DNA from: JANOAR01 sp031411235
GTDB taxonomy: Bacteria > Verrucomicrobiota > Verrucomicrobiia > Verrucomicrobiales > Verrucomicrobiaceae
Direction: 5' to 3'
Length of the DNA: 27,005 nt
Assembly: GCA_031411235.1 (NCBI GenBank)
Contig: JANOAR010000254.1
Coordinates: 1 to 27,005 of the forward strand
This document shows, in pieces, positions 8,394-18,243 of this stretch. The notes under the pieces were generated by a model. The model saw nothing but the letters and a program-made list of their open reading frames with translations. It searched no databases and was not told the origin of the DNA. Each line of letters opens with the position of its first letter. Position 1 is the first letter of the stretch. The position numbers and the translations under genes are program-made.

Positions 8394-8487
8394 CTCTGGT
8401 TTTCGCCGCAAGGCAGCCTCCCCCCACGAAAGTGTTAGCCCCTAACAGGTGAGATATTCGCCAGCATGGGCGTTATGTTCGGCAAGT

Positions 8488-11400
8488 ATGACCCGACTCG
8501 CCCTTCTCTCTCTCCTCGCCAGCAGCCTGCCTTTGCTGGCGCAAAACGATGCTGCTGCTGGCAATGATGCCAGCGATACCTCGAAGCCTGTGGCGAGCTG
8601 GGACTTCAAAGACTCGAAGGAGCCCGGGCCGCGCGCGCCTACCTATCCAAGCTTCGCGGTGACGAACACAGCGGCGCTCTCCGATGGCAAAGCTCCGGTG
8701 CTCACGGTGCCGGGCAGCGAGCCGGAGCTGCACTTTGGATTGAACGACAGCATCACGCTTGAAGCCTGGGTGAAGGTGAAATCCATCGGCGAGGGCAACC
8801 TCGTCTATGTGCTCGGCAAAGGCCGCGCGAAGGGCAACACCAAGAACCAAAACTACGCGCTGCGGCTGAAGGGCACGAAGGGCGAAGCGAGCATCAGCTT
8901 CCTCTTCGCCAGTGCGGCGACGGAGGGGAAACCTGCCGCTGAGGGCAAGCCAGCCAGCAAGGCTGTATCCGCAAGCTGGCATCGTTGGACGAGCACGGAT
9001 ACCTTTGGCCTCACGGGCTGGCATCACATCGCGGTGACTTACACATTCGGCAAAGGCAAGAGCATCGCGGGCTACATCGACGGCGTGCCAACGAAGGGCA
9101 CCTGGGACATGGACGGCGTGACGGATCGTGCGCCAGTGAGCGATGACGACGATCTCGTCCTCGGCACTGGCAATGGCGGCGGCAAGAGCAACAGCTTCGT
9201 CGGCTGGATGGACGACGTGCATATTTGGCGCAGCGCCCTGCCTGCCGAGGTGCTGAAAACCCGCTACCAGTTCGTACCGCCTCCGCCCATCGTGAAGCGC
9301 AAAGATGTGCCCAAGGGCCAAGTGCTCGTGCATCTCTGTGAGGGCGGGATGCCCAAGACCAACGCCTGGCCCGATGAGCCATCGAAGGCCACCGAGACCT
9401 ATAAAGACAAGGCATTCGGCTTCTTTGAGGAACCACAAAAATATGTCGATACCGGCGTGCGTGGCGACCGCGCCATCCCGCATCTTTTCCGCGCTGCCGC
9501 TCTCGTCACCCTGCCAGCAGGCAAGCAGCGGCTGCTGCTTCGTGGGCGCAGCGGCTGCCGCCTCTACATCGACGGCAAGCCTATCCTTTCTACGCCGATC
9601 AACACCCGCGATGGCAGCGGTCACGGCCATGTCTCGGAGCAAAAAGACTACCTTGATCTCGGCCCAGATTTCCGCTTTGCACCACCAGGGAATCGCGAGG
9701 CGACCTGCGAATATACGTCCGCTGGCAAAGAAGTGCTGGTGGTCATGGAGGCGCTCGTCGGTGGCTACAGCGGCAAAAACAAGCGCCGTCCCGAGCTGGG
9801 CGAAACCGTCGTCGCATGGTCGAAACAAGGCACGGAAACTTGGCAGCTCCTCACCCCCGATGGCAGCGTGATACCCTACACCGATGCAGGCTGGGCGGAG
9901 TATGAAAAGACCAAGCGCATTGAGTTGGCATCAATAAATGCCGCCGCACGCGCCAAGCTGCGCAGCGCCCAAGAAGCCTACTGGGCCAAGCGCCGCGACA
10001 CGGCGAAGGCATGGCTGGCCAAGACCCCCGAAGTCGCTATTCCGAAAACAGAATACGAAAGCCCCATCGACGCCTTCCTCGGCGCACGCCTGGCCCAAGT
10101 CATGGCCGACAACAGCGCTGCTAAAACCGGCACGGTGGATTATTTCAAAGACGTGCAGCCCTTGCTCGAAACCAAGTGCTACGACTGCCACCAAGGCAGC
10201 AAGACCAAGGGCGAGCTGCGCCTCGACGAACGTGCTGGTGCGCTGAAAGGCGGTGAGTCCGACGGCCCTGCCATCACCCCCGGCAAGCACACGGCGAGCA
10301 GCCTTATCGCCCGCATCACCAGCACTGATGAAGACGATGTCATGCCGCCCAAAGGCAAGCCTTTAACCAAGGCCGAAGTCGCCACGCTGACGACTTGGAT
10401 CAACGAAGGTGCGCACTGGCCCGAGATGCGTGCGGATCACACCAAGATCACGCCGCTCACCACAGACCTGGCCTTCCTTCGTCGCGTGTATTTGGATACT
10501 GTCGGCGTGCCTCCGATGCTCGCTGAGATTGCTGCCTTTCAGGCCAAGCCCGACCGCGCAGCCGTCATCGACATACTTCTCAAAGACCCGCGCTGGGCCG
10601 ACAACTGGATGGGCTACTGGGAAGATGTGCTGGCCGAGAACCCCAACATCCTGAACCCCACACTCAACAACACCGGGCCGTTTCGCTGGTGGATTTATGA
10701 GTCGCTGCTCGACAACAAACCGATGGACCTGTTCGTCACCGAGCTGCTGCGGATGCGCGGCAGCGAGCGCTTCGGCGGGCCTGCGGGCTTTGCTGTCGCC
10801 AGCTCGAATGACGTGCCGATGGCGGCCAAGGGAACCATCGTTAGCACTGCCTTCCTCGGCATTGAAATGAAGTGCGCACGCTGCCACGACGCCCCCGCGC
10901 ACAAGTGGAAACAAGAGCAGCTCTTTCAGCTCGCCGCCATGCTCGGCACCAAGACCATTGAAGTGCCCAAGACCAGCAGCGTGCCCATGGATCGCTTCCA
11001 CGGCATGTCGCGCAAACCGCTCATCCAGGTCACATTGCAGCCCGGCAGCAAGGTCGCGCCGCAGTGGCCCTTCGATGAATTCTGCGATGCCTCGAATGCC
11101 ACGCTCGCTCAGGACAAAGACGACCCACGCGACCGCCTCGCCGCGCTCATCACCGCGCCGCAAAATCAGCGCTTCGCCCAAGTAATGGCCAACCGCGTAT
11201 GGAAGCGCTTCATGGGCCGAGGCATCGTCGAGCCCGTGGATGACTGGGAAAAAGGCAAGCCCACGCACCCCGAGTTGATGCAGTGGCTGGGCCGGGAATT
11301 CGTGCGTGGCGGCTACGATGTGAAACACCTCGCCCGCCTCATTTTGAACACGCAAGCCTATCAGCGTGCCACCGATGCCGAGTTGCGTGCCCCCAGCCCG

Positions 11401-12147
11401 CTCTATACCTCGCCCGCGCCGCGTCGTCTCGCCGCCGAACAGATCGTGGACAGCCTCTTCGCCGCCACTGGCAAGCCGATGCGCACCGAGGAAGCCAGTC
11501 TCGACATCGACGGCTCGCGCGACATGGGCAACAGCCTCAGCCTCGGCCAGCCGACGCGCTCCTGGATGCTCACCAGCACCAGCAACGAGCGCGATCGCCC
11601 CAGCCTCAGCCTCCCGCGACTGCAAGCCGTGGGTGATGTCTTAACAGCCTTCGGTTGGCGCGGAGCTCGCCAAGACCCCACCAGCAAGCGTGATGAATTG
11701 CCCAATAGCCTGCAACCCGCCATCCTCGGCAACGGCATGATGGGCACCTGGCTCACGGTGCTGAGCGATGACCACGGCATCACCGCCTTGGCAGAGAAAG
11801 ACCAAGCGCTTGATGCCTTCATCGACAGCTTATTTTTGAAGCTGCTCACACGCCACCCAACGCCTGAGGAGAGCAAGCTCTACACCGAGCATCTGGGCGA
11901 AGGCTATGCCACGCGCATCGCATCGCCTTCATCGGTGAAAGCCTCACCCAGCACCCGCAGCCGCCCGCTGTACGTCAGTTGGTCGAACCACCTCGACGCC
12001 GAAGCCACCACCGTACGCATGGCCCAGGAAGCCGCCGCCCGCATTGGCGACCCACCGACACAGCGCCTCAGCGAAGCTTGGCGCGTGAAGCTGGAGGACG
12101 TGCTGTGGAGTCTGCTGAACGCCCCCGAGTGGGTCTTTGCGCCTTGA
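8488..12147 (+). CDS. PSCyt1/DUF1549/DUF1553 protein with LamG-like domain
   Basis: From the ATG at 8488 the product has 1219 residues and a clear signal peptide (MTRLALLSLLASSLPLLAQ). The 13-codon upstream extension is unlikely because it would mask that signal. A LamG/concanavalin-like domain occupies about 60-270 (ITLEAWVKVK, HHIAVTY, GWMDDVHIWRSAL). A PA14-like beta region follows at about 280-470. The PSCyt1 cytochrome domain has heme motif CYDCH at Cys564 and MPPKGKPL downstream. DUF1549 contains a second CARCH at Cys796, and DUF1553 (VMANRVWKRFMGRGIVEPVD, YQRATDAEL) completes the protein. Such proteins are abundant in Planctomycetes and Verrucomicrobia and usually sit beside a DUF1501 gene. 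They are thought to act in the periplasm on polysaccharides or redox chemistry, but their reaction is not established. Confidence 0.92.
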   Translation: MTRLALLSLLASSLPLLAQNDAAAGNDASDTSKPVASWDFKDSKEPGPRAPTYPSFAVTNTAALSDGKAPVLTVPGSEPELHFGLNDSITLEAWVKVKSIGEGNLVYVLGKGRAKGNTKNQNYALRLKGTKGEASISFLFASAATEGKPAAEGKPASKAVSASWHRWTSTDTFGLTGWHHIAVTYTFGKGKSIAGYIDGVPTKGTWDMDGVTDRAPVSDDDDLVLGTGNGGGKSNSFVGWMDDVHIWRSALPAEVLKTRYQFVPPPPIVKRKDVPKGQVLVHLCEGGMPKTNAWPDEPSKATETYKDKAFGFFEEPQKYVDTGVRGDRAIPHLFRAAALVTLPAGKQRLLLRGRSGCRLYIDGKPILSTPINTRDGSGHGHVSEQKDYLDLGPDFRFAPPGNREATCEYTSAGKEVLVVMEALVGGYSGKNKRRPELGETVVAWSKQGTETWQLLTPDGSVIPYTDAGWAEYEKTKRIELASINAAARAKLRSAQEAYWAKRRDTAKAWLAKTPEVAIPKTEYESPIDAFLGARLAQVMADNSAAKTGTVDYFKDVQPLLETKCYDCHQGSKTKGELRLDERAGALKGGESDGPAITPGKHTASSLIARITSTDEDDVMPPKGKPLTKAEVATLTTWINEGAHWPEMRADHTKITPLTTDLAFLRRVYLDTVGVPPMLAEIAAFQAKPDRAAVIDILLKDPRWADNWMGYWEDVLAENPNILNPTLNNTGPFRWWIYESLLDNKPMDLFVTELLRMRGSERFGGPAGFAVASSNDVPMAAKGTIVSTAFLGIEMKCARCHDAPAHKWKQEQLFQLAAMLGTKTIEVPKTSSVPMDRFHGMSRKPLIQVTLQPGSKVAPQWPFDEFCDASNATLAQDKDDPRDRLAALITAPQNQRFAQVMANRVWKRFMGRGIVEPVDDWEKGKPTHPELMQWLGREFVRGGYDVKHLARLILNTQAYQRATDAELRAPSPLYTSPAPRRLAAEQIVDSLFAATGKPMRTEEASLDIDGSRDMGNSLSLGQPTRSWMLTSTSNERDRPSLSLPRLQAVGDVLTAFGWRGARQDPTSKRDELPNSLQPAILGNGMMGTWLTVLSDDHGITALAEKDQALDAFIDSLFLKLLTRHPTPEESKLYTEHLGEGYATRIASPSSVKASPSTRSRPLYVSWSNHLDAEATTVRMAQEAAARIGDPPTQRLSEAWRVKLEDVLWSLLNAPEWVFAP

Positions 12148-12178
12148 GCATTGAATTCAAAACCCGTAGAATCACGCC

Positions 12179-12436
12179 ATGACTGCCACCCTTGAATCTG
12201 TTTGGTCTGCCGCAAGTTTGCTGAGTGCAAAAGAACGCGGACACCTTGCTGAGCAATTATTTGCCACAGTCGATGATACCGATGCTGAAGCCGAAGACTT
12301 CGGCCTCGACGCCACGACCTGGGAAAAAATTGACCGCCGGCTTGATCGTCTCGACGCGGGGACTGCTGTGCTCATTCCCGGCGATGAAGGTCTGCGCCGA
12401 GGCAGAGCAAAACTCGCTGCCATGCACTCCGCATGA
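12179..12436 (+). CDS. Antitoxin, addiction-module component family
   Basis: This 85-residue acidic protein has the layout of the short putative addiction-module antitoxins paired with ParE/RelE toxins: a helical start (LLSAKERGHLAEQLFATV) and a basic/acidic tail. It overlaps the toxin gene by ATGA at 12433-12436. It should neutralise the toxin and possibly repress the pair. It starts only 31 bases after the PSCyt gene, so it may be read from that transcript as well as its own promoter, which I could not identify. Confidence 0.8.
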   Translation: MTATLESVWSAASLLSAKERGHLAEQLFATVDDTDAEAEDFGLDATTWEKIDRRLDRLDAGTAVLIPGDEGLRRGRAKLAAMHSA

Positions 12437-12741
12437 ACTGGCACTTTGAAGATGAGGCGCTTGCTGAGTATGAGGAAGCTATCACGTATCATGGCAACAT
12501 TTCAAAGCTGACTGGCCTGGGTTTTATTGCCGACTTTGAAGCCACAATGGCCAGGATATTAAGTCATCCCGAGGCCAATCTCAGTGGGCGGCGAGGCACA
12601 CGTCGTCGGCATTTAAAAAACCACTCCTACATCATCGTGTTTCGCCCCAGCACCATTCAAACCCATAGTCTCGCTGTCGTTGCCGTAGCCCACGATCGAC
12701 GTGGTGATGAATATTGGGATGCTGTCTTTGCTAGGTTCTAA
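12433..12741 (+). CDS. ParE/RelE-family toxin
   Basis: The protein has 102 residues. The start FEDEALAEYEEAITYHGNIS and the end VVAVAHDRRGDEYW are typical of the ParE/RelE plasmid-stabilisation toxins, as is the central RRHLKNHSYIIVFRP strand pair. ParE members poison gyrase while RelE members cut mRNA on ribosomes; sequence alone does not decide which applies. The four-base overlap with the antitoxin supports translational coupling. The pair lies between the PSCyt and DUF1501 genes, which are normally neighbours. Confidence 0.85.
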   Translation: MNWHFEDEALAEYEEAITYHGNISKLTGLGFIADFEATMARILSHPEANLSGRRGTRRRHLKNHSYIIVFRPSTIQTHSLAVVAVAHDRRGDEYWDAVFARF

Positions 12742-12783
12742 ACAGACGACCTTAAATCACCTCTTTCCCATCATCCCCACCCC

Positions 12784-14052
12784 ATGAACCGCCGCCACTT
12801 CCTCCGCACCGCCGCCCTCGCTCCGTTTGCCCCTAGCCTCGCAAACGCCAGCACCGTCGCCCATATGCCCAAGGGCAAGGCAGAGCACTGCATCTTCATC
12901 TGGCTCGGAGGTGGCATGGCACAGATCGACACCTTTGACCCCAAGGCCCTGGGCGACAACCGGGGCAAGCCGCAGAAGCCGGGCTCACTTTATAAATCCA
13001 TCGACACCTCGGTGCCCGGCGTGCAGGTCAGCGAGCACCTCAGCCACACGGCCAAGGTCATTGAGCACGCGACGATCATGCGCACGGTGAATCACCACGT
13101 CATCGACGAGCACGCCTTTGCCACCAACATCGTCCACACCGGGCGCATGATCAGTGGCAATGTCACCTACCCCAGCATTGGTTCCATCATCGCCCATGAG
13201 CGCGGGGCGGCTGATCCAGCGGTGCCTGCTTACATCTTGATCGGGTATCCCAATGTGAGCCGCGGCCCCGGCTTCCTTGGCACCAAGGACGGCTACATCT
13301 ACCTCACCGACACCGCCACGGGCCCATCGGGATTCTCGCGCCCGCAGAATGTCAATGAAGAGCGCGCCGCCACGCGGCAGAAGCTGCTGCAACCGCTGAT
13401 GGCTCGCGCTCCCCAGGGCAGCACGATGGCCGACTATGAGCAGGCGCAAAAGGAAGCGCTGCGGCTCGCCGGGCCCAGCTTCATGCGGCACTTCGATTTG
13501 AAAAAAGAGCCCGATACCCTGCGCAACGAATACGGCGGCGAGTTCGGTCAGCGCTGCCTGCTCGCGCGGCGGCTTGTGCAGAGCGGCGTGCGCTTCATCG
13601 AAGTCTCGCACAATTTGAATTTCATGAACGGCACGGGCTGGGACATTCACAACGACGGCTATGTGAACCAACACGTCCTCATCCAAGAACTCGACACCGC
13701 CCTCGCCGCGCTCATCAGCGACCTCAAATCCAAGTCGCTTCTCGATAAAACCCTCGTCGTCGTCGGCACTGAATTTGGTCGCCCGCCCGAGTTCGATGGC
13801 AACGGCGGGCGCGGTCACCAAGGCACCGCCTTCAGCATGGTCTTAGCGGGTGGCGGACTGAAGCACTGCGGAGCCTACGGCACCACCGATGAGCTGGCCA
13901 AGAAGCCCGTCGAGAACCCCGTGCCCCTGGTCGATTTCCACGCCACCATCCACGCCGCGATGGGCATTGATCCCACCAAGGAACTCATGGACGGCGCACG
14001 CCCCGTGCCCATCACCGATGGCGGCAAGCCTGTGATGGCGCTGTTTGCGTAA
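12784..14052 (+). CDS. DUF1501 family protein, Tat-type signal
   Basis: The protein has 422 residues with a twin-arginine-like leader (MNRRHFLRTAALAP). The body matches DUF1501, a family related to the alkaline-phosphatase/sulfatase superfamily: HCIFIWLGGGMAQIDTFDPK near the start, RFIEVSHNLN, and TLVVVGTEFGRPPEF followed by GRGHQGTAFS towards the end. Members are exported and encoded with PSCyt/DUF1549/DUF1553 proteins, as here, apart from the intervening toxin-antitoxin pair. Enzymatic activity is unproven. A short GC hairpin (CGGCG-AA-CGCCG, 14054-14065) follows the stop. Confidence 0.9.
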   Translation: MNRRHFLRTAALAPFAPSLANASTVAHMPKGKAEHCIFIWLGGGMAQIDTFDPKALGDNRGKPQKPGSLYKSIDTSVPGVQVSEHLSHTAKVIEHATIMRTVNHHVIDEHAFATNIVHTGRMISGNVTYPSIGSIIAHERGAADPAVPAYILIGYPNVSRGPGFLGTKDGYIYLTDTATGPSGFSRPQNVNEERAATRQKLLQPLMARAPQGSTMADYEQAQKEALRLAGPSFMRHFDLKKEPDTLRNEYGGEFGQRCLLARRLVQSGVRFIEVSHNLNFMNGTGWDIHNDGYVNQHVLIQELDTALAALISDLKSKSLLDKTLVVVGTEFGRPPEFDGNGGRGHQGTAFSMVLAGGGLKHCGAYGTTDELAKKPVENPVPLVDFHATIHAAMGIDPTKELMDGARPVPITDGGKPVMALFA

Positions 14053-14105
14053 ACGGCGAACGCCGCGCTCGACACTCGCGCTACCCCGTCTAAGGGAAGC
14101 CGCAC

Positions 14106-15398
<1,293 letters not shown>

Positions 15399-15399
15399 C

Positions 15400-15873
15400 T
15401 CAGTCTTCCATCGCCTGGGCTTGTATCACTCGCTCGCGCAGCATCGCTGCGCAGCGCTTGGCACGGCGCACTCGATTCCACGCATGGAGCTGGTAGCGCT
15501 GCACTGCCGTGACCGCGTAACACTCGCAACTCGGGCCACGCAGCAGTTCATTGAGAAGGACGAGGAGGCTGGGAATACCGAGGATAGCGGCGAAGATGAT
15601 ATAGCTTGGCATTTCATCCGATGAAATCGCCGAGATCCCCGCAAGCAACGAGCCGAGCACGATGAGGCCACACACGATAAGCAGCCTTCGAGAGTTCTTG
15701 GTCGGCAGGATGTAGAGAGCGCAGATGTCGCGGTAGAAAAGATGGTCGTAGTCCTCGCGTCCCGGCAAGCTCGTGACTTGCAGCAGCTCATGCTCGCCGA
15801 ACCACAGGGAACGAAAGCTCACGAGGTTGCGAGCCCGTCCTGGTGACTTGATGTAGCGTGTCGCGGTGCTCAT
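15400..15873 (-). CDS. Small membrane protein of unknown function
   Basis: From the ATG at 15873 the product has 157 residues; this start overlaps the upstream gene's stop as ATGA. Two hydrophobic helices lie at about 64-85 (LLIVCGLIVLGSLLAGI) and 92-112 (YIIFAAILGIPSLLVLLNEL), between an N-terminal beta-rich part (SLWFGEHELLQVTSL, FYRDICALYI) and a basic C-terminal helix. The N-terminal part resembles small membrane-anchored PH-like regions in other bacterial proteins, but I do not recognise a family. It is the last gene of a three-gene operon of membrane proteins. Confidence 0.7.
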   Translation of the reverse strand: MSTATRYIKSPGRARNLVSFRSLWFGEHELLQVTSLPGREDYDHLFYRDICALYILPTKNSRRLLIVCGLIVLGSLLAGISAISSDEMPSYIIFAAILGIPSLLVLLNELLRGPSCECYAVTAVQRYQLHAWNRVRRAKRCAAMLRERVIQAQAMED

Positions 15874-16460
15874 TTTTGAAACATAGCTTCCAGCGTGCTG
15901 ACCAATAACCAGGCCCACGCAGCGCTGATGAGCAGGCAGCACACCAGCCCTAGCCAGAGCTTCCAGCGACCTCGCCCAGTGATGCTGCCCGGCTTATTCA
16001 TCCCATACAGCGCCGCTACCACTCCGGCTGGTGCCGCTACCGCCGAGATGGGCCAAGCCAAAATAGGGCCAAAGGCAAGCCACAGCGTGATGCTGCCCCA
16101 CAGGCGTCGCGAGCGCTCCGTCTCCGGCACCGCCACACCTAGCCGCCCACCCGCAGCGAAACATTCCGGGCACACGTTCCCCGTCGGCAAGCTCAGCGTG
16201 CAGAGATCGCACATGAAGCGCCCACACGAGCCACAGCTCTGTGCCGCTCGATTCATCTCGTGGAAGAAGCACGACGCCTCTGTCGCATCGAGCACACGCT
16301 CGGGTTTCTCCCCCACTGCAATACCACGGCTGAAGGCCGGAAAGACCTCGCCGAAAAAGCGCCGCGAGCACATCGGACAAGCCGTCGGCTCCTCCCAGCG
16401 CAGTGACTCCAGTGGCAACTTGTGCGCACAGTGTGGGCATTGGGAGACGACACGGCTCAT
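15870..16460 (-). CDS. Cys-rich zinc-ribbon / B-box-like membrane protein
   Basis: The protein has 196 residues. An N-terminal zinc-ribbon pair (CPHCAHKLP and CPMCSRRFF) is followed by a B-box-like cluster at about 64-100: CFFH, CGSCGRFMCDLC and CPECF. Two transmembrane segments lie towards the C-terminus (LWLAFGPILAWPISAVAAP and LWLGLVCCLLISAAWAWLLV). It probably binds zinc on the cytoplasmic side of the membrane; its function is unknown. It lies 24 bases after the GYF_2 gene and overlaps the next gene by four bases. Confidence 0.75.
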   Translation of the reverse strand: MSRVVSQCPHCAHKLPLESLRWEEPTACPMCSRRFFGEVFPAFSRGIAVGEKPERVLDATEASCFFHEMNRAAQSCGSCGRFMCDLCTLSLPTGNVCPECFAAGGRLGVAVPETERSRRLWGSITLWLAFGPILAWPISAVAAPAGVVAALYGMNKPGSITGRGRWKLWLGLVCCLLISAAWAWLLVSTLEAMFQK

Positions 16461-16484
16461 ACGGGCAGCATAGGATTCGAAACC

Positions 16485-17306
16485 CTAGGGAAAGAAGGCT
16501 GGCAGCTTCGCCAGGAACTCCGCGCAACAGCCTTTCAAATGAATAAACTGCGCATCCATCTTGGTAGGCACCACCGTGCGCGTCATCACGACACTGACGA
16601 TGAGCCCCGCTAATAAAAAGATAGCGAAGCCCACGAAGTACTCATCCTCATCTATACCGATAGCGACGGTGAGACTGACCAAACTCAGCACCACCAACAG
16701 CCACGAGATCAGAATCCCACGCTTCCGCCGCGCCTGATGCGCCTCGCACAGCGGCACCACCAGGAAGCCCGATTTGCGCACAATCATCGCCACGATGAGA
16801 TAGACCAGCACACTGATTAGCACCAGCAAGTAGAGCGCTGGGTGGTGCCAGTAAAGCTTGCGAGGCAGACGTGTCGTCGCGGCTTGGCCGCACTTCACAC
16901 AGCAGTCTGGCAAGGTTGCATTCGACTTCACGATGAGCGTCTTGCCGCTTTGCCAAGCCTCCTGCCCAGAGCCCAAAATGGAACTGCCTTCGAGGATTTT
17001 TTGCAGCGCTATCGGCTTGCACGCTGAGCACACACGGAAGCCTTTGAGATTCACCAAGTCTGCCGCTGCGACCACCTTGCCGCACTCCGCACAGGGCGAT
17101 CCCTCGGGCAATAGAGGCGGCGCAACCAAAGCCCCCGCATCCCCCGCAGTCGTTTTGAAAACTTGATCGTAGGGCAACCAGTCCGCCATGCCCTCGCGCC
17201 AAACCAGTGTGTTAAATGAGAGCCCGCCACTCGCACGTTTTTGCTTCAACTGCTCTTCGTCGATGGGTCCTGCCTGGCTGCCCGCTTGTTCGTAATACCA
17301 CACCAT
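16485..17306 (-). CDS. GYF_2-domain, zinc-ribbon membrane protein
   Basis: The protein has 273 residues. Residues 1-50 form a GYF_2 (DUF4339) domain with WYYEQAGSQAGPID and LVWREGMADWLPYDQV. Zinc-ribbon cysteines follow (CAECGKVV, CSACKP, CCVKCG). Three hydrophobic stretches make the second half membrane-bound (ALYLLVLISVLVYLIVAMIV, GILISWLLVVLSLVSLTVAI, FAIFLLAGLIVSVVM). GYF_2 domains are common in Verrucomicrobia and Planctomycetes membrane proteins and are thought to bind proline-rich partners. It is the first gene of the three-gene minus-strand operon ending at 15400 and is divergent from the superoxide dismutase gene. Confidence 0.8.
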   Translation of the reverse strand: MVWYYEQAGSQAGPIDEEQLKQKRASGGLSFNTLVWREGMADWLPYDQVFKTTAGDAGALVAPPLLPEGSPCAECGKVVAAADLVNLKGFRVCSACKPIALQKILEGSSILGSGQEAWQSGKTLIVKSNATLPDCCVKCGQAATTRLPRKLYWHHPALYLLVLISVLVYLIVAMIVRKSGFLVVPLCEAHQARRKRGILISWLLVVLSLVSLTVAIGIDEDEYFVGFAIFLLAGLIVSVVMTRTVVPTKMDAQFIHLKGCCAEFLAKLPAFFP

Positions 17307-17335
17307 ATTGTTTACTCGGTTGCTCTGCCTTTTTT

Positions 17336-17347
17336 GTCTGCGCAGAC
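17336..17347. promoter_or_regulatory. 12-bp perfect palindrome in the divergent GYF_2/SOD intergenic region
   Basis: GTCTGCGCAGAC is self-complementary and lies 30 bases upstream of the GYF_2 gene start and about 137 bases before the SOD gene. It is flanked by CTGCC and GGCAG, which extend the dyad. It could be an operator or a short hairpin in the leader. There is no direct evidence of binding. Confidence 0.3.
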
Positions 17348-17483
17348 GGCAGGTGTAACAGGCGAGTCACCGCATGGCTAGGACAAATGCCCCGCTAAAA
17401 AAGGCGAACCACCCCGTCGCCCTGGAATGGGGTCATTTCCCACTTGCTAAGCCAGCGCCATTACCTGCACACTCTGCGCTCTT

Positions 17484-18200
17484 ATGAATCGTCGCACCCT
17501 ACTCACCACTGGTGGAGCCGCGCTCGCGGGCTCCTTGTTTGTCCCTCGCAACCTTTTGGCCGAGGGCATCGTCTTACCCGCCCTGCCCTACGAGCCCGCC
17601 GCGCTGGAGCCCCACATCGACGCGCTCACCATGAGCATCCATCACGACAAACACCACGCCGCCTACATCGCCAAACTCAGCGACGCACTCAAGGCCGCCA
17701 ACCTCGAAGGCAGCGATCCCACCACCTTGATCAAAGACATCAACGCCCTGCCCAAAGACGCACAAATGGCCATCCGCAATCATGGCGGCGGCCACGTCAA
17801 CCACTCCTGGTTCTGGAAATGGATGGCCCCTGCTGGCAGCGGCCCCAGAGAGCCAGAGGGCAAGCTCGGCACCGCCATGCACACCACTTTCGGCGCCATC
17901 ACCGACTTCAAAAACGCCTTCCGTGATGCCGCCACCAAGCACTTCGGCTCAGGCTGGACCTGGCTCATCGTCAAAGCCGACGGCACCCTCGCCATCACCA
18001 GCACCGCCAACCAGGACAACCCGCTCATGAAAGGCGTCGTCCCCGACTCCGACCTCGGCACCCCCATCCTCGGCCTCGACGTCTGGGAGCACGCCTACTA
18101 CCTGCGATACCAAAACAAACGCCCCGACTACATCAACGCTTGGATGAACGTCGTGAACTGGACGCAAGTAGCCAAGCAATACGACGCGGCCAAGGCATAA
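17484..18200 (+). CDS. sodA: Superoxide dismutase, Mn-type, with export signal
   Basis: The protein has 238 residues, longer than a cytosolic Fe/Mn enzyme because of a twin-arginine-like leader (MNRRTLLTTGGAALAG). It converts superoxide to oxygen and hydrogen peroxide. The mature domain begins VLPALPYEPAALEPHID. Metal ligands by alignment from memory are His53 (SIHHDKHH), His107 (NHSWFW), Asp199 and His203 (LDVWEHAYY). The Gly-rich GGGHVNH and the NQDNPLM segment (Gln177) match Mn-type rather than Fe-type enzymes. The leader implies action in the periplasm. A strong hairpin follows 14 bases after the stop. The start is the only ATG giving the leader. Confidence 0.93.
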   Translation: MNRRTLLTTGGAALAGSLFVPRNLLAEGIVLPALPYEPAALEPHIDALTMSIHHDKHHAAYIAKLSDALKAANLEGSDPTTLIKDINALPKDAQMAIRNHGGGHVNHSWFWKWMAPAGSGPREPEGKLGTAMHTTFGAITDFKNAFRDAATKHFGSGWTWLIVKADGTLAITSTANQDNPLMKGVVPDSDLGTPILGLDVWEHAYYLRYQNKRPDYINAWMNVVNWTQVAKQYDAAKA

Positions 18201-18214
18201 GGCCTACACTAGCT

Positions 18215-18240
18215 CGAACGCCTCGATAGCGAGGCGTTCG
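18215..18240. terminator. Perfect hairpin between convergent genes, likely bidirectional terminator
   Basis: CGAACGCCTCG (18215-18225), loop ATAG, and CGAGGCGTTCG (18230-18240) form an 11-bp perfect stem. It sits between the superoxide dismutase stop and the stop of the convergent membrane-protein gene at 18244. No clear T-tract is present on either side, so a role as a non-canonical terminator is inferred from position and stem strength. Confidence 0.7.
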
Positions 18241-18243
18241 GGA

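Noticed and set aside
8473..9828. Long minus-strand open frame of 451 codons opposite the PSCyt gene
   Set aside because: It is antisense to a clearly coding gene with recognised domains; high GC makes long antisense frames common. The same applies to those at 10363-11625, 12985-13821, 13875-14873 and 19738-20535.
14054..14065. GC hairpin CGGCG-AA-CGCCG behind the DUF1501 gene
   Set aside because: Stem is only five base pairs and has no T-tract; a terminator cannot be supported.
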